Shown: piece by piece, positions 20,009 to 31,452 of the stretch
Layout: each line of letters opens with the position of its first letter
Position numbering within the stretch: the first letter of the stretch is position 1
Source of the DNA: Bartonella taylorii 8TBB
GTDB taxonomy: Bacteria > Pseudomonadota > Alphaproteobacteria > Rhizobiales > Rhizobiaceae
NCBI RefSeq assembly: GCF_902825155.1
Contig: NZ_CADEAG010000005.1
Location: 62,001 to 126,000 of the forward strand
Direction: 5' to 3'
Length of the DNA stretch: 64,000 nt
The notes under the pieces: model-generated
The model's database searches: none
What the model was told of the DNA's origin: nothing
The model's input: only the letters and a program-made list of their open reading frames with translations
Program-made: the position numbers and the translations under genes

Positions 20009-21640
20009 ATGGCTACAAGCGCTAACAGGCTTGAAATTCTGCAAATTGCAGACGCTGTTGCACGTGAAAAGTCAATTGACCGTGACATTGTCATTTCTGC
20101 AATGGCCGATGCTATTCAGAAAGCAGCACGTTCTCGTTATGGTCAAGAAACTAATATTCGCGCCGAAATCAATTCCAAAACAGGTGAAATTAAGTTACAA
20201 CGCCTGCTTAAAATTGTTGATGTCGTTGAAGATTATACAACTGAAATTACTCTCTCCGATGCACTTAAACGCCAAGCAGATGCAAAAATTGGTGATTTTT
20301 TTGCTGATCTTTTACCTCCTATGGACTTTGGACGTATCGCAGCGCAATCTGCTAAACAGGTTATTGTACAAAGAGTACGCGATGCGGAACGTGACCAACA
20401 ATACGAAGAATTTAAAAATAAAATTGGTGAGATTATTTCTGGTACAGTAAAACGTGTAGAATATGGTAATGTTATCGTTGATCTAGGTCGTGGTGAAGCT
20501 ATCGTACGCCGTGATGAATTAATTCCACGTGAATCCTTTCGCTATGGAGACCGTATTCGTGCTTATGTCAATGACGTGCACCGTGAATCGCGTGGTCCGC
20601 AAATTTTCCTTTCACGCACACATCCTCAATTTATGGTAAAGCTTTTTACCATGGAAGTACCAGAAATTTACGATGGTATTATAGAAATTAAATCCGTTGC
20701 GCGTGATCCTGGTTCACGTGCTAAAATTGCTGTTGTTTCACGCGATGGTTCCATTGATCCTGTTGGTGCGTGTGTTGGAATGCGAGGAAGTCGCGTACAG
20801 GCTGTTGTTGCAGAATTACAAGGTGAAAAAATTGATATTATTCCTTGGTCTCCTGATGCTGCAACATTTATCGTCAATGCGCTACAACCCGCTGAAGTTT
20901 CTAAAGTCGTCCTCGATGAAGATGCAGAACGTATCGAAGTCATTGTACCTGATGACCAACTCAGTCTTGCTATTGGACGGCGTGGACAAAATGTTCGTTT
21001 AGCTTCACAGTTAACAGGATGGAATATTGATATTTTAACGGAACAGGAAGAGTCTGAAAACCGTCAAAAAGAATTTACTGAACGCAGTAAACTGTTTATG
21101 GAATCCTTAGATGTTGATGAAATGATCGGACAAGTTATGGCCTCAGAAGGCTTTTCTTCTATTGAGGAAATTGCCTATATTGATCTTGAAGAAATCGCTT
21201 CTATTGATGGTTTTGATCATGAAACTGCTGCTGAAATCCAAAGCCGTGCGCGCGAATATCTCGAACGTAAAGAAAAAGAACTTGATGAAAAACGCAAGAA
21301 ACTCGGTGTTTCTGATGAATTGCGGACACTTCCTGGCATGACAAGTGCTATGTTGGTTGCTGTTGGTGAGGATGGTGTAAAAACAATGGAGGACTTTGCA
21401 GGCTATGCAGTTGACGATTTGGCAGGATGGAGAGAACGTAAAGAAGGGCAAACACAGAATTTTTCTGGTGTCCTAACCCCATTTGATATTACACGTGCTG
21501 ATGCAGAGGCTATGGTTTTAGCCGCACGTGTGCAAGCAGGCTGGATAGATCAAGTTGATCTTGTTACAGAAACTCCCGCAGAAAGTGAAAACTCTGCAAA
21601 AGATGAAAAAATAGATAATTTGAACGTGGATACACTTTAA
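20009..21640 (+). CDS. nusA: Transcription termination/antitermination protein NusA
   Basis: RNA polymerase-associated factor for pausing, termination and rRNA antitermination. 543 residues: N-terminal RNAP-binding domain, S1 domain (about 135-200), KH1 and KH2 with the GMRGSRVQ and AIGRRGQNVRLAS signatures, then a C-terminal acidic helix-hairpin-helix region. The GTG at 19985 is an alternative, but the ATG at 20009 follows a good AGAAGGAGA site. ylxR follows immediately after the stop. Confidence 0.96.
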   Translation: MATSANRLEILQIADAVAREKSIDRDIVISAMADAIQKAARSRYGQETNIRAEINSKTGEIKLQRLLKIVDVVEDYTTEITLSDALKRQADAKIGDFFADLLPPMDFGRIAAQSAKQVIVQRVRDAERDQQYEEFKNKIGEIISGTVKRVEYGNVIVDLGRGEAIVRRDELIPRESFRYGDRIRAYVNDVHRESRGPQIFLSRTHPQFMVKLFTMEVPEIYDGIIEIKSVARDPGSRAKIAVVSRDGSIDPVGACVGMRGSRVQAVVAELQGEKIDIIPWSPDAATFIVNALQPAEVSKVVLDEDAERIEVIVPDDQLSLAIGRRGQNVRLASQLTGWNIDILTEQEESENRQKEFTERSKLFMESLDVDEMIGQVMASEGFSSIEEIAYIDLEEIASIDGFDHETAAEIQSRAREYLERKEKELDEKRKKLGVSDELRTLPGMTSAMLVAVGEDGVKTMEDFAGYAVDDLAGWRERKEGQTQNFSGVLTPFDITRADAEAMVLAARVQAGWIDQVDLVTETPAESENSAKDEKIDNLNVDTL

Positions 21641-22276
21641 ATGAATGAACGGACCTGCATTGTGACAAGAAAAAACGCTTCAGTAGAGACGCTGATCCGT
21701 TTTGTTATTGGTCCCAATAATCAAATTGTCCCTGATCTTAAAGCCAGATTGCCTGGGCGTGGTGTTTGGGTCTCTGCTCGCCATTCTGTCATTGAAGCAG
21801 CAACTAAACAGAAAGCTTTTAATAAAAGTTTTAAAACAGATGTTGAGGTTGTACCAAATCTTGCACGTATTGTTGATACACTTTTGCTAAAATCTGCCCT
21901 TTCAAGTCTTTCTATGGCGAGGAAAGCGGGTGCCGTTGTCATGGGAGCAACAAAAGTTTATGCTGCTATCCGCTCTGGTCAAGTCGTTCTCGTACTTCAT
22001 GCCAAGGAATCAACAGAAGATGGAAAACGAAAAATTGCACAAGCTATCCATACAATGCAACAACAAACAAACCGGAATATAAAAACCATATCTTTATTTA
22101 CAATTGATGAAATGCGGGTGGCTTTTGGCGCTAATCCTGTAATGCACGTAGCCTTATTGGATACTAAGGCTGCTGAAGGATTTCTCAAAACAATACATAA
22201 ACTGCTCGCCTATCGTGATGACAAGCACAGCAAGCCTGGTGAGATGACGGCTCAAGCCGTGAAGGAAGTACAATGA
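21641..22276 (+). CDS. YlxR-type RNA-binding protein (DUF448) with L7Ae-like domain
   Basis: 211 residues. The N-terminal DUF448/YlxR part has the ERTCIVTRK and [16 protein letters not shown] motifs, and a C-terminal L7Ae/L30e-like segment ([25 protein letters not shown]) follows. YlxR proteins are small nucleic-acid-binding proteins encoded between nusA and infB; two-domain fusions are usual in Alphaproteobacteria. It starts directly after the nusA stop and overlaps infB by four bases. Confidence 0.92.
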   Translation: MNERTCIVTRKNASVETLIRFVIGPNNQIVPDLKARLPGRGVWVSARHSVIEAATKQKAFNKSFKTDVEVVPNLARIVDTLLLKSALSSLSMARKAGAVVMGATKVYAAIRSGQVVLVLHAKESTEDGKRKIAQAIHTMQQQTNRNIKTISLFTIDEMRVAFGANPVMHVALLDTKAAEGFLKTIHKLLAYRDDKHSKPGEMTAQAVKEVQ

Positions 22277-24795
22277 GTGAAAATAATAACGACAAAATAA
22301 CAGTTAAGAGGACACTAACCTTAAAGCGGTCAGTCCTAGAAACGAGCACGGTCAAACAAAATTTTAGCCATGGCCGTACAAAAGCTGTGGTTGTCGAAAC
22401 CAAACGACGCAAAATTACACGACCTGATGAAAAAACTGAAATACAACAGCCAATTACCAAACCACATGTGGCTCCTCAACGCTCTAAACCACGATTCGAA
22501 GAAGCAAATCCGAGTAAACCTGTCGCTAAAAGCAATCTTTCCTCGGCTGAAATGGAAGCAAGACTTCGTGCGTTAGAAGAAGCACATATCCAAGAAAAAA
22601 TAACGCGTGAACGAGCTGAAGAAGAAGCAAAACGTGCAAAAGAACGTGAAGAAAGTTTGCGGCAGTCGATTCAAGACACAGAAATACAGCAAGAAGAAAA
22701 AAGTCTGCTAGTAGAGTCTCCACCTCTTAGCTCTACTCCTTCTATTATAGAACCGATAGACATTCCTATCACGCCTAAAAATACAACTGTGATTGAAAAA
22801 CGTAGAGCAGATGACAATAAAGAAGACGAACGCCATAACCGACGGACTAGCCCTGTTAAACCAGAAGTGCGTGCCCCTAAAGTTGTAAAAGGTGCTGATG
22901 AGCGACGCCGTGGAAAGTTAACCCTCAATAGCGCTTTAGACGAAGAAGGTAACGCACGTGGACGTTCAATGGCTGCAATGCGTCGTAGGCAAGAGAAATT
23001 TAAACGTGCACAAAACCAAGAGCCAAGGGAAAAAATTTCTCGCGAAGTTATTCTTCCTGAAACCATTACTATTCAAGAACTTGCGCAGCGTATGACTGAG
23101 CGCTCTGTTGATGTAATTAAATTTCTGATGAAACAGGGACAAATGATGAAACCTGGCGATGTTATTGATGCAGATGTTGCTGAGCTCATCGCCGTTGAAT
23201 TTGGTCATACTGTTAAACGTGTTTTGGAATCTGACGTAGAAGAAGGCATTTTTAATATAGCTGATGATTCTCAAAACATGCGGCAGCGTCCACCTGTCGT
23301 AACAATTATGGGCCATGTCGACCATGGAAAGACTTCTCTGCTTGATGCTATTCGAAAAGCAAATGTTGTTTCTGGTGAAGCAGGTGGTATTACACAGCAT
23401 ATTGGCGCTTATCAAGTGGAGCAAAATGGTCAAAAAATCACCTTTATTGATACACCTGGACATGCTGCCTTCACGGCTATGCGCGCTCGTGGAGCTCGTG
23501 TTACGGATATTGCCGTTCTAGTTGTAGCTGCTGATGATAGTGTCATGCCACAAACGATTGAATCAATTAATCATGCCAAAGCAGCTGGTGTACCGATTAT
23601 CGTTGCTATCAATAAAATTGATAAACCAGCTGCTGATGCGCAAAAAGTGCGTACAGAACTTCTACAACACGAAGTGTTTGTTGAAACCATGGGGGGGGAG
23701 ACTTTAGAAGTCGAAGTTTCTGCTAAAACCGGTCAAAATCTTGATAAACTTCTCGAAGCTATTCTCCTCCAAGCTGAAATTCTTGATCTGAAAGCAGATC
23801 CTCAACGAACCGCAGAGGGCGTTGTTATTGAAGCAAAACTGGATAGAGGACGTGGATCTGTTGCAACAGTTCTTGTTCAAAAAGGAACATTGCATCCTTC
23901 TGATATTATTGTCGCCGGCAATGAATGGGGTCGTGTACGTGCTTTGATTGATGATCATGGTCGTCACATTAAAGAAGCAATTCCTTCTACGCCCATTGAA
24001 ATTTTAGGTATGCAAGGAACACCGCAAGCTGGAGACCGTTTTGCCGTTGTCACTCATGAAGCAAAAGCACGCGAAATTGCTGAATACCGTCAGCGATTAG
24101 CACGTGATAAAGCTGTAGCCCGACAAACGAGTTCTCGCGGTTCTCTTGAACAGATGATGACCAAATTACAAACCACTGGCATTAAAGAATTTCCCCTTAT
24201 TATTAAAGGAGACGTACAAGGGTCAATTGAAGCAATCGCATCAGCATTAGAAAAACTAGGAAATGAAGAAGTACGTGCACGCATTGTGCATTCTGGTGCC
24301 GGAGGTATCACTGAAAGTGATATTTCTCTTGCTGAAGCTTCCAACTCTGCTGTGATTGGCTTTAATGTTCGAGCCAATAAACAGGCGCGTGATTGTGCTA
24401 AAACACAAGGAATTGAAATTCGCTATTATAACATTATTTACGATCTTGTTGACGATATAAAAGCTGCCATGTCAGGATTACTCTCACCAGAACAGCGTGA
24501 GACTTTCCTTGGTAATGCTGAAATTCTGGAAGTCTTTAATATCACAAAAATCGGTAAAGTTGCTGGTTGTCGCGTTACAGACGGTAAAATAGAACGGGGA
24601 GCTGGTGTTCGCCTTATCCGTGATAATATTGTCATTCACGAAGGAAAACTTAAAACACTCAAACGCTTTAAGGATGAAGTCAATGAAGTACAAAGTGGTC
24701 AAGAATGTGGAATAGCATTCGAAAACTATGACGATATACGTGCAGGAGATACTATTGAAACCTTCCGCATCGAACATATTAATCGCACATTGTAA
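22273..24795 (+). CDS. infB: Translation initiation factor IF-2
   Basis: GTPase that brings fMet-tRNA to the 30S initiation complex. 840 residues: a long charged Arg/Glu/Lys-rich N-terminal region with coiled coil (about 90-140), an IF2_N fold near 265-315, and the G domain with GHVDHGKT at about 347-354, DTPGHAAF and NKIDK. Domains II to IV follow. Start overlaps the ylxR stop (ATGA). A seven-G homopolymer occurs in frame at about 23692-23698 without disrupting the gene. Confidence 0.97.
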   Translation: MSENNNDKITVKRTLTLKRSVLETSTVKQNFSHGRTKAVVVETKRRKITRPDEKTEIQQPITKPHVAPQRSKPRFEEANPSKPVAKSNLSSAEMEARLRALEEAHIQEKITRERAEEEAKRAKEREESLRQSIQDTEIQQEEKSLLVESPPLSSTPSIIEPIDIPITPKNTTVIEKRRADDNKEDERHNRRTSPVKPEVRAPKVVKGADERRRGKLTLNSALDEEGNARGRSMAAMRRRQEKFKRAQNQEPREKISREVILPETITIQELAQRMTERSVDVIKFLMKQGQMMKPGDVIDADVAELIAVEFGHTVKRVLESDVEEGIFNIADDSQNMRQRPPVVTIMGHVDHGKTSLLDAIRKANVVSGEAGGITQHIGAYQVEQNGQKITFIDTPGHAAFTAMRARGARVTDIAVLVVAADDSVMPQTIESINHAKAAGVPIIVAINKIDKPAADAQKVRTELLQHEVFVETMGGETLEVEVSAKTGQNLDKLLEAILLQAEILDLKADPQRTAEGVVIEAKLDRGRGSVATVLVQKGTLHPSDIIVAGNEWGRVRALIDDHGRHIKEAIPSTPIEILGMQGTPQAGDRFAVVTHEAKAREIAEYRQRLARDKAVARQTSSRGSLEQMMTKLQTTGIKEFPLIIKGDVQGSIEAIASALEKLGNEEVRARIVHSGAGGITESDISLAEASNSAVIGFNVRANKQARDCAKTQGIEIRYYNIIYDLVDDIKAAMSGLLSPEQRETFLGNAEILEVFNITKIGKVAGCRVTDGKIERGAGVRLIRDNIVIHEGKLKTLKRFKDEVNEVQSGQECGIAFENYDDIRAGDTIETFRIEHINRTL

Positions 24796-24922
24796 AATAA
24801 TCCGGTGGCTTTATTCCCTGTAAAATGAGAAAAGTTATTGAATTTTATGCACAATGCCTCTGTTCTTTCTTATCCTTTAAGGTAATCAAAGGAAGAGGAA
24901 TTGTAACAAAGGTAAGACTTCG

Positions 24923-25330
24923 ATGAAAAATGCAGAACCATCACAACGGCAGCTAAGAGTAGGAGAACAAGTACGCCACGCAGTATCTCATATACTACAG
25001 CGTGGTATTTTACTCGATGATGTCTTGAAAGGTATGGTGATTTCTATCTCTGAAGTGCGCATGTCACCAGATTTAAAAATTGCTATCTGCTTTGTTTCTC
25101 CTCTCAGCACTGTTAAAAGCACATCTCATGTTGATGTCGTTGATATCCTCAATAAACACAGCCGTTTTATCCGTGGAGAAATCAGTCACGCGTTGCGACA
25201 GATGAAATATATGCCTGAACTACGTTTTCGACTTGATAGTAGTTTTGATAATTTTTCAAAAATTGATGCTCTGCTTCGCTCACCTGAGGTAGCACGCGAT
25301 CTTCACCATAGTGATGAACTTGAGGATTAA
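24923..25330 (+). CDS. rbfA: Ribosome-binding factor A
   Basis: A 135-residue KH-fold protein that binds the 30S subunit and helps late 16S maturation, especially in the cold. Recognised by [17 protein letters not shown], the central [11 protein letters not shown] and the C-terminal [16 protein letters not shown] motif. Lies between infB and truB in the conserved order, 127 bases after infB. Confidence 0.95.
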   Translation: MKNAEPSQRQLRVGEQVRHAVSHILQRGILLDDVLKGMVISISEVRMSPDLKIAICFVSPLSTVKSTSHVDVVDILNKHSRFIRGEISHALRQMKYMPELRFRLDSSFDNFSKIDALLRSPEVARDLHHSDELED

Positions 25331-25334
25331 AAAT

Positions 25335-26294
25335 ATGGCACGGCAACGCAAAAAAAAAGGCCGTTCCGTCTCTGGCTGGGTCATATTTGATAAACCAAAA
25401 GGAATGAGATCAACAGAAGCTGTCTCACAAATCAAATGGCTCTTTCATGCGCAAAAAGCAGGACATGCAGGTACACTTGATCCTCTTGCTTCTGGTCTCC
25501 TGCCAATTGCATTGGGTGAAGCAACAAAAACCGTTCCCTACGTTATGCAGGGTACAAAAACCTACCGTTTTCATATCGTTTGGGGAGAAGAGCGTTCAAC
25601 AGACGATTTAGAAGGTGAGGTAACAAAGACATCTCTCAAACGTCCAACACGCGAAGAAATACTCGCCCTTCTCCCTCAATATACAGGTATTATTTTGCAA
25701 ACACCTCCACAATTTTCGGCAATTAAAATTGCCGGTAACCGTGCCTACGATCTAGCACGTGAGGGTGAAATTGTTAAAATTCCACCACGCCAAGTGGAAG
25801 TAAAAACTTTTAAATTAATAGAAATTGCTACCAGCGAGCGTTCTATCTTTGAAATAACCTGCGGAAAAGGAACCTATGTGCGCTCCTTAGCACGCGATAT
25901 GGGACGTGACCTCGGTTGTTATGGATATATTGCTGATTTAAGACGTATCGCAGTAGAGCCTTTTTGTGAAAATGATCTCATCAAATGGGAGGAACTAAAA
26001 GCAGTAACACTGGATAAAAGTTTAACAAATGAAAATGATGCTCCTCCCAAAAGAGATTTTTCAACACTTGATGCACTTTTAATTAAAACAGGTGCTGCAC
26101 TGGATTGTCTTTCTCATTATACACTTAGCGAAATCGAAGCACAGAGAGTTATGATGGGCAATCCAGTTCCCCTCCATGATTACAATGCATCTATTAATGA
26201 AGGAGAGGTTTGCGTCATCTACAAAGGCCAACTTCTTGCTATAGGTACTCTTGATAAAAGTTTGTTCAAGCCAAAGCGGATTTTCACAATTTAA
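25335..26294 (+). CDS. truB: tRNA pseudouridine-55 synthase
   Basis: Makes pseudouridine 55 in the T loop of tRNAs. 319 residues: basic N-terminus, catalytic Asp in [23 protein letters not shown], the [14 protein letters not shown] segment and a PUA-like C-terminus. The frame is open from 25311 inside rbfA, but the ATG at 25335 (after GAGGATTAAAA) matches the family and follows the rbfA stop by four bases. Confidence 0.95.
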   Translation: MARQRKKKGRSVSGWVIFDKPKGMRSTEAVSQIKWLFHAQKAGHAGTLDPLASGLLPIALGEATKTVPYVMQGTKTYRFHIVWGEERSTDDLEGEVTKTSLKRPTREEILALLPQYTGIILQTPPQFSAIKIAGNRAYDLAREGEIVKIPPRQVEVKTFKLIEIATSERSIFEITCGKGTYVRSLARDMGRDLGCYGYIADLRRIAVEPFCENDLIKWEELKAVTLDKSLTNENDAPPKRDFSTLDALLIKTGAALDCLSHYTLSEIEAQRVMMGNPVPLHDYNASINEGEVCVIYKGQLLAIGTLDKSLFKPKRIFTI

Positions 26295-26696
26295 TCCGTT
26301 CTTGCTCACAATCACCTTTTTATGATAACGTGCATCAGAATCTAAAGCAGTGATGTGTTCGTAAACCCAAACTTAGCTTGCACAATAAAGTGCAAGAATT
26401 TGTCTTTGTCATTTTAAATCGTTTCTTTAATCATTACTAGATATACGTGCATATGCTGTAGTGTTAAGAAGATTCTGCAGGATAGAAAACTTAGGCTTTA
26501 GTTTAAACAAATTGCAATACTGATGACCTTAGACTATTCGTTCAGTAAAAATCTGTCCTCAATTTACCAACTGTATAAAACACTCATTGAGCATCTTAAA
26601 ATTTCTGCTGTCCTGTTCATCCTAACAAATTTATTCATACAATAGTATTACATATATTTAATAGATTGCAAAACAACTGTTTTAGCCCTCTTGCCA
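26295..26696. other. Convergent intergenic region between truB and the MFS transporter gene
   Basis: About 400 AT-rich bases. A perfect seven-base hairpin CTTGCAC-aataaa-GTGCAAG lies at 26377-26396 without a following T tract. It may aid termination on either strand, but this is weak. No coding frame is credible. Confidence 0.45.
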
Positions 26697-28325
26697 TCAA
26701 GGTAATTGATCAGCGGAGGGCTTTAAATGCATCTCGCTGGCATGTGGTATTGTTTGTCGCTCAATCATACGATGTACTCTTATACCATTTGGCATACGAT
26801 TTAAGTGTCGCAGAAGCTTATTGACCTCTGCATCTGCTTTTGTCCGACGATGATTATGGCGCAAATAATCGACCCACGTTGGCATATGATAAGCTTCTGT
26901 CCAATATTCAGGTCTTTCAAGATCGCGTAAGAGAACCCATTGGCGAGCACCATCACGTAAACGAATATGGCGACGACGTGTCATTACTTTAAGAAATTCT
27001 TCAAGATCATTTTCGTGAATTTGATAATCGATCATAATCATAATTGGACCACTTCGTGCTTTTAGATCCAATAAAAGCTCCGGTTCTCTAAAATGATCAA
27101 GTGGATCTAGATCTATCTGGGGAATTTCCTGAATTCTAAACTTTATTCCCGCAAAAGCTCCAACAATCAAGAATAGAGAACAAACACTCAAAGCAATAGT
27201 TGGGGAATAACCATCAGCCAAGACTCCCCAAATTGCACTTCCAACAACCATCCCTCCATAAGAAGCTGTTTGATAAAGTGCTAAAGCACGTGCAACAACC
27301 CAACGCGGTGTAGAAAGCTGTACAGATGTATTAAACAGTGACAACGCTAAAACCCAACATAAACCTGCAGGAAATAAGGCAATATGGCTTATAATCAGTG
27401 AACGGCTTATTGCTAAAAAAAAGCAAGACAAGGCAAAACCAATAAATGCACTTGCAACAATCGTCTCTGAACGAAAATAATACCGTACAGATGCATTAAT
27501 AATACCAGCTGTCATTGCTCCTAAACCAAAACAACCGAGCAATGTACCATAAAGAAGTGCGCTTCCCCCGAGAATTTTATGCACAACAATTGGCAGAAGT
27601 GCTAAAATAGAAATCGCTCCAATACCAAAAAGGAACGCCCTGACCATAATATTCAGAAGATTAGGCGACATCGCAACATAACGCAAACCATCTGAAACAG
27701 CTCCTAAAATTCTTTCCCGTGGCAATGTGTTATTTTCATAGCTCGGTTTCCAGAAAAACAAAGCACCAATTAAAGGAATGTAACTTATCGCATTGAACAA
27801 AAAAGCGGCGGCTACGCCTAAAGTAGCAATAATGGCACCACCAATAGCGGGACCTACACTACGCATCAAATTAAAGCCAACACTGTTTAGACTAACAGCA
27901 GCAGGAATATTTTCCCTGCTCACGATGTCTCCTATTGTTGCCTGCCAAGAAGGATTATAAAAAGCAGTTCCACACCCAATCAAAAACGTAAAGCATAATA
28001 AAAGCCAAGGTGTTAGAAAGCCCATATAGGATAAAATAGCTAAACTCATTGATATAACCATCATCATAATCTGCGCGTACAACATAATTTGGCGACGATT
28101 AAAATTGTCAGCTAATGCTCCTGCCATCAGAGAAAACATAACAAGTGGTAATGTTGTAGCACTTTGAACAAGTCCAACCATAGAATGCGAAGAACTAATC
28201 AACGCCATTAACCACCCTGCCCCTACAGCTTGTATAAGCCCCCCTAAATTAGAAATGAGTGTGGACGACCATAAATTTCGAAATACCGAATTACGAAAAA
28301 GTTCTAATGTTGAAATGCTCTGCAT
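26697..28325 (-). CDS. Major facilitator superfamily exporter (MFS_3/EntS-like) with C-terminal soluble domain
   Basis: 542 residues. The first 405 or so form a 12-helix MFS transporter of the MFS_3/DUF894 type, with the loop 2-3 motif GALADNFNRRQIM and SWQATIGDIVSRENIPAAVSLNSVGFN, typical of EntS-like exporters. The last 130 residues are soluble, with GPIMIMIDYQIHENDLEEF, DGARQWVLLRDLERPEYW and a HLNRMPNGIRVHRMI tail. They resemble a dimeric ferredoxin-like (ABM-type) domain, a fusion also found in rhizobial relatives. Substrate unknown. RBS TGGAGA seven bases before the ATG. It interrupts the conserved truB-rpsO order on the opposite strand. Confidence 0.85.
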   Translation of the reverse strand: MQSISTLELFRNSVFRNLWSSTLISNLGGLIQAVGAGWLMALISSSHSMVGLVQSATTLPLVMFSLMAGALADNFNRRQIMLYAQIMMMVISMSLAILSYMGFLTPWLLLCFTFLIGCGTAFYNPSWQATIGDIVSRENIPAAVSLNSVGFNLMRSVGPAIGGAIIATLGVAAAFLFNAISYIPLIGALFFWKPSYENNTLPRERILGAVSDGLRYVAMSPNLLNIMVRAFLFGIGAISILALLPIVVHKILGGSALLYGTLLGCFGLGAMTAGIINASVRYYFRSETIVASAFIGFALSCFFLAISRSLIISHIALFPAGLCWVLALSLFNTSVQLSTPRWVVARALALYQTASYGGMVVGSAIWGVLADGYSPTIALSVCSLFLIVGAFAGIKFRIQEIPQIDLDPLDHFREPELLLDLKARSGPIMIMIDYQIHENDLEEFLKVMTRRRHIRLRDGARQWVLLRDLERPEYWTEAYHMPTWVDYLRHNHRRTKADAEVNKLLRHLNRMPNGIRVHRMIERQTIPHASEMHLKPSADQLP

Positions 28326-28668
28326 CTTTTTTCTCCAAATCGGTATTTATCGCTTTTGTTATCATACACACACTTTGTAAAGCAGTAACCTTATAGGGGA
28401 AGTCTTATTTTCTTTTGTATCAAAAGGATGCATAATTCTTTAAGACTTCTCATAAAATCCTGTTAAAATCAATATTTCAAAACAAAATCCTTTATTGAAA
28501 GAAGGTTTTCAAGATGCTTTTAAGGACTAGTATTTTAACCTCCGTTCCTGTATAAATGCTAAAGCAGGTAAGAGTCTTCAACTCTTCTTGTTTCCTCGCA
28601 GACCCTTGCTGAACGACATCTCGGCTGTGGGTGACTTTTGTTTCTTTGTTTTTTGAAAGGATAATATG
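28326..28668 (+). promoter_or_regulatory. Divergent promoter region and structured leader of rpsO
   Basis: A 343-base gap between the divergent MFS and rpsO genes. Close to rpsO there is a perfect hairpin AAGAGT-cttca-ACTCTT (28570-28586), then GACCC (28611-28615) that can pair with GGGTG (28629-28633). A pyrimidine tract TTTCTTTG then faces the GAAAGGA ribosome-binding site. This layout could allow repression by S15, which controls its own mRNA in several phyla, including an alphaproteobacterial leader class. The function here is inferred. Confidence 0.45.
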
Positions 28669-28938
28669 ATGTCGATTACAGCTGAACGTAAACAAGCTCT
28701 TGTCGCAGAATATGCAAATAAAGTCGGTGATACAGGTTCACCAGAAGTGCAGGTCGCTGTACTTTCTGAACGTATTTCTAATTTAACTAACCATTTTAAA
28801 TCTCACAAAAAGGATAACCATTCTCGTCGTGGTCTTTTAAAAATGGTGTCTCAACGCCGTCGCCTTCTTGATTACCTTAAAGGGGTTGACCAAAATCGTT
28901 ATCAAACACTTATCAGAAAGTTAGGTTTGCGTCGCTAA
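28669..28938 (+). CDS. rpsO: 30S ribosomal protein S15
   Basis: Primary 16S rRNA-binding protein of the platform. 89 residues from the second of two adjacent ATGs (28666 and 28669), which gives the standard [12 protein letters not shown] start; GAAAGGA lies upstream. The conserved [27 protein letters not shown] and [12 protein letters not shown] segments are all present. Followed by an intrinsic terminator and then pnp, the usual rpsO-pnp pair. Confidence 0.97.
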   Translation: MSITAERKQALVAEYANKVGDTGSPEVQVAVLSERISNLTNHFKSHKKDNHSRRGLLKMVSQRRRLLDYLKGVDQNRYQTLIRKLGLRR

Positions 28939-28941
28939 AAG

Positions 28942-28981
28942 AAAAATGAGAGGTGGTATTAAAAAAACCACCCATTTTTTT
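28942..28981 (+). terminator. Intrinsic terminator after rpsO
   Basis: GGTGGT and ACCACC (28952-28957 with 28967-28972) form the stem, flanked by GAAAAATG and CATTTTTT that extend it, with the T run at 28975-28981. It lies directly after the rpsO stop. As in other bacteria it may be partly read through into pnp. Confidence 0.85.
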
Positions 28982-29179
28982 AGTTAAAACTCTAAAAACT
29001 GACAAGTAATCATCATGGGGCAGGATTGCTAGTTTCTTCGTGTTTAAATTGCGATTTACTTCTCTCTTCTCGCAAAAAACAGAAGTGTCTTGTTGTCCTG
29101 CCTATAGCTTTAAAATATGCCACGTAAACCCAGAATGTGAGCTCTCAAAGATGTGAACACTGGTCATTAAGGATAAGAA

Positions 29180-31381
29180 ATGTTCAAAACGCACAAGATA
29201 GAAATTGAATGGGCCGGTCGTCCACTGACCATTGAAACAGGAAAAATAGCACGTCAAGCTGATGGTGCAGTGATTGCTACTTACGGAGAGACCATTGTCT
29301 TAGCAACCGTTGTGTCAGCAAAAAATCCAAAACCGGATCAAGACTTTTTTCCTCTCACCGTTAATTATCAGGAAAAACTATATGCTGTTGGTAAAATACC
29401 AGGTGGTTATTTAAAGCGTGAAAGCCGGCCAACCGAAAGTGAGACATTGATCTCACGTTTGATTGACCGTCCAATCCGTCCTCTCTTTGCCAATGGTTAT
29501 AAAAATGATACGCAGGTCATTGTTTCCGTTATACAGCATGATCTCGAAAATAATCCCGATATCCTTGCAATGATTGCATCTTCTGCAGCATTAACCTTGT
29601 CAGGTGTTCCTTTTATGGGCCCCATTGCTGGTGCCCGTGTTGGCTATTGTAACGGACAATACGTTCTCAATCCCCATATTGATGAAATGCCCGAATCAAA
29701 ACTTGATCTTGTTGTAGCCGGAACTGAAAGTGCTGTGTTGATGGTTGAATCAGAAGCACAAGAATTACCAGAAGACATTATGTTGGGTGCCGTTATGTTT
29801 GGGCATAGAGGCTTTCAACCTGTTCTTGATGCCATCATCGAGCTTGCCGAAGCTGCTGCAAAAGATCCACGCGATTTTGTTCCTGAAGATCTCTCTGATC
29901 TCGAAAAAGCTATGCTGGAAATGGCAGAACAAAATATACGAAAGGCTTACACAATTACCGATAAACAAGAACGTTATACCGCGATTGATGCACTAAAAAC
30001 AGAAGTCATCAATAAATTTATGCCAGAAACAGAAGAAGATTGTAAATTCAGTGCCGACCAAATTGCAACCGTTTTCAAAAAGTTGCAAGCAAAAATTGTT
30101 CGTGGAAACATTCTTGATACACAAAAACGTATTGATGGGCGTGACCTTTCAACAGTACGTCCCATCCAATCAGAAGTGAGTATCTTGCCCCGTACACATG
30201 GCTCAGCTCTCTTTACCCGTGGAGAAACACAAGCAATTGTCGTCGCAACACTAGGAACTGGTGAAGATGAACAATATGTTGATTCCTTAACAGGTATGTA
30301 TAAGGAAACATTCCTTCTTCATTACAATTTTCCGCCATTTTCAGTGGGTGAAACAGGACGTCTTGGCTCTCCTGGACGCCGTGAAATTGGACATGGCAAA
30401 TTGGCGTGGCGTGCACTTCATCCTATGTTGCCAACTAAGGAATCCTTTCCGTACACTATTCGTGCTGTCTCAGAGATTACTGAATCAAATGGATCATCTT
30501 CCATGGCAACTGTTTGTGGTACTTCACTTGCTCTTATGGATGCCGGTGTTCCTTTGGCACGCCCTGTTGCAGGTATTGCTATGGGGTTGATTAAAGAAGG
30601 TGAACGCTTTGCTGTTCTGTCTGATATTTTAGGAGATGAAGATCATCTTGGAGATATGGATTTTAAAGTAGCGGGAACAGAAAATGGTATTACTGCCTTG
30701 CAAATGGATATTAAAATTGATGGCATTACTGAAGAAATTATGAAAATCGCACTGGAACAAGCCAAAGGTGGTCGAATCCATATCCTTAACGAAATGGCTA
30801 AAGCTTTGACCAGTGCACGTGCTGAGCTCAGCGAGTTTTCTCCACGCATCGAAGTTATGAACATTTCTGTTGATAAAATTCGCGATGTTATCGGCTCTGG
30901 CGGTAAAGTTATTCGAGAAATCGTTGAACAAACTGGAGCGAAAATCAATATTGAAGATGATGGTACAATTAAAATTGCCTCTGCTGATGCTAAAACTATT
31001 GAGGCAGCAAAACGTTGGATCCATTCCATTGTTGATGAACCCGAAGTCGGTGCTATCTACCAAGGAACAGTTGTAAAAACTGCAGAATTCGGTGCATTTG
31101 TAAATTTCTTTGGCTCACGTGATGGGCTTGTCCATATCTCTCAGCTTGCATCAGAACGCGTTACAAAAACAACAGATGTTGTTAAAGAAGGTGATAAAGT
31201 TTGGGTTAAATTAATGGGCTTTGATGAGCGCGGTAAAGTTCGGTTATCGATGAAAATTGTCGATCAACAAACCGGTGAAGAAATTGCAGGTGATAGGTCA
31301 ATAAAAGAAGAAAACGAAAAAGGCATGGATGAAAAAAATAAATCCGAAAATAAGCGCCGTCATAAAAAACAAAAAGAGTGA
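29180..31381 (+). CDS. pnp: Polyribonucleotide nucleotidyltransferase (PNPase)
   Basis: Phosphorolytic 3'-5' exoribonuclease of mRNA decay. 733 residues: RNase PH domain 1, an alpha-helical linker, RNase PH domain 2 ([35 protein letters not shown]), then a KH domain with [10 protein letters not shown] (about 570-580) and an S1 domain (about 625-695). It ends in a Lys/Glu-rich tail. RBS AAGGATAAG lies before the ATG. A terminator hairpin closes the gene. Length and domains are normal. Confidence 0.97.
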   Translation: MFKTHKIEIEWAGRPLTIETGKIARQADGAVIATYGETIVLATVVSAKNPKPDQDFFPLTVNYQEKLYAVGKIPGGYLKRESRPTESETLISRLIDRPIRPLFANGYKNDTQVIVSVIQHDLENNPDILAMIASSAALTLSGVPFMGPIAGARVGYCNGQYVLNPHIDEMPESKLDLVVAGTESAVLMVESEAQELPEDIMLGAVMFGHRGFQPVLDAIIELAEAAAKDPRDFVPEDLSDLEKAMLEMAEQNIRKAYTITDKQERYTAIDALKTEVINKFMPETEEDCKFSADQIATVFKKLQAKIVRGNILDTQKRIDGRDLSTVRPIQSEVSILPRTHGSALFTRGETQAIVVATLGTGEDEQYVDSLTGMYKETFLLHYNFPPFSVGETGRLGSPGRREIGHGKLAWRALHPMLPTKESFPYTIRAVSEITESNGSSSMATVCGTSLALMDAGVPLARPVAGIAMGLIKEGERFAVLSDILGDEDHLGDMDFKVAGTENGITALQMDIKIDGITEEIMKIALEQAKGGRIHILNEMAKALTSARAELSEFSPRIEVMNISVDKIRDVIGSGGKVIREIVEQTGAKINIEDDGTIKIASADAKTIEAAKRWIHSIVDEPEVGAIYQGTVVKTAEFGAFVNFFGSRDGLVHISQLASERVTKTTDVVKEGDKVWVKLMGFDERGKVRLSMKIVDQQTGEEIAGDRSIKEENEKGMDEKNKSENKRRHKKQKE

Positions 31382-31403
31382 TCTTCCCTCTTGTTATGAA
31401 ATA

Positions 31404-31436
31404 AAATGCCATCCTAATAACAGAATGGCATTTTTC
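31404..31436 (+). terminator. Intrinsic terminator after pnp
   Basis: AAAATGCCAT pairs with ATGGCATTTTT around the loop CCTAATAACAGA, beginning about 20 bases after the pnp stop and ending in a T run. The A-rich 5' arm means it could also act on the other strand. Confidence 0.88.
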
Positions 31437-31452
31437 TTTAAAAGAGCTACAT

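Noticed and set aside
23692-23698. Seven-G homopolymer in infB as a programmed or mutational frameshift
   Set aside because: The reading frame continues intact through the conserved GTPase domain on both sides.
28492-28695. 67-codon minus-strand frame across the rpsO leader
   Set aside because: It covers the rpsO start and leader hairpins; the overlap and composition argue against a real gene.
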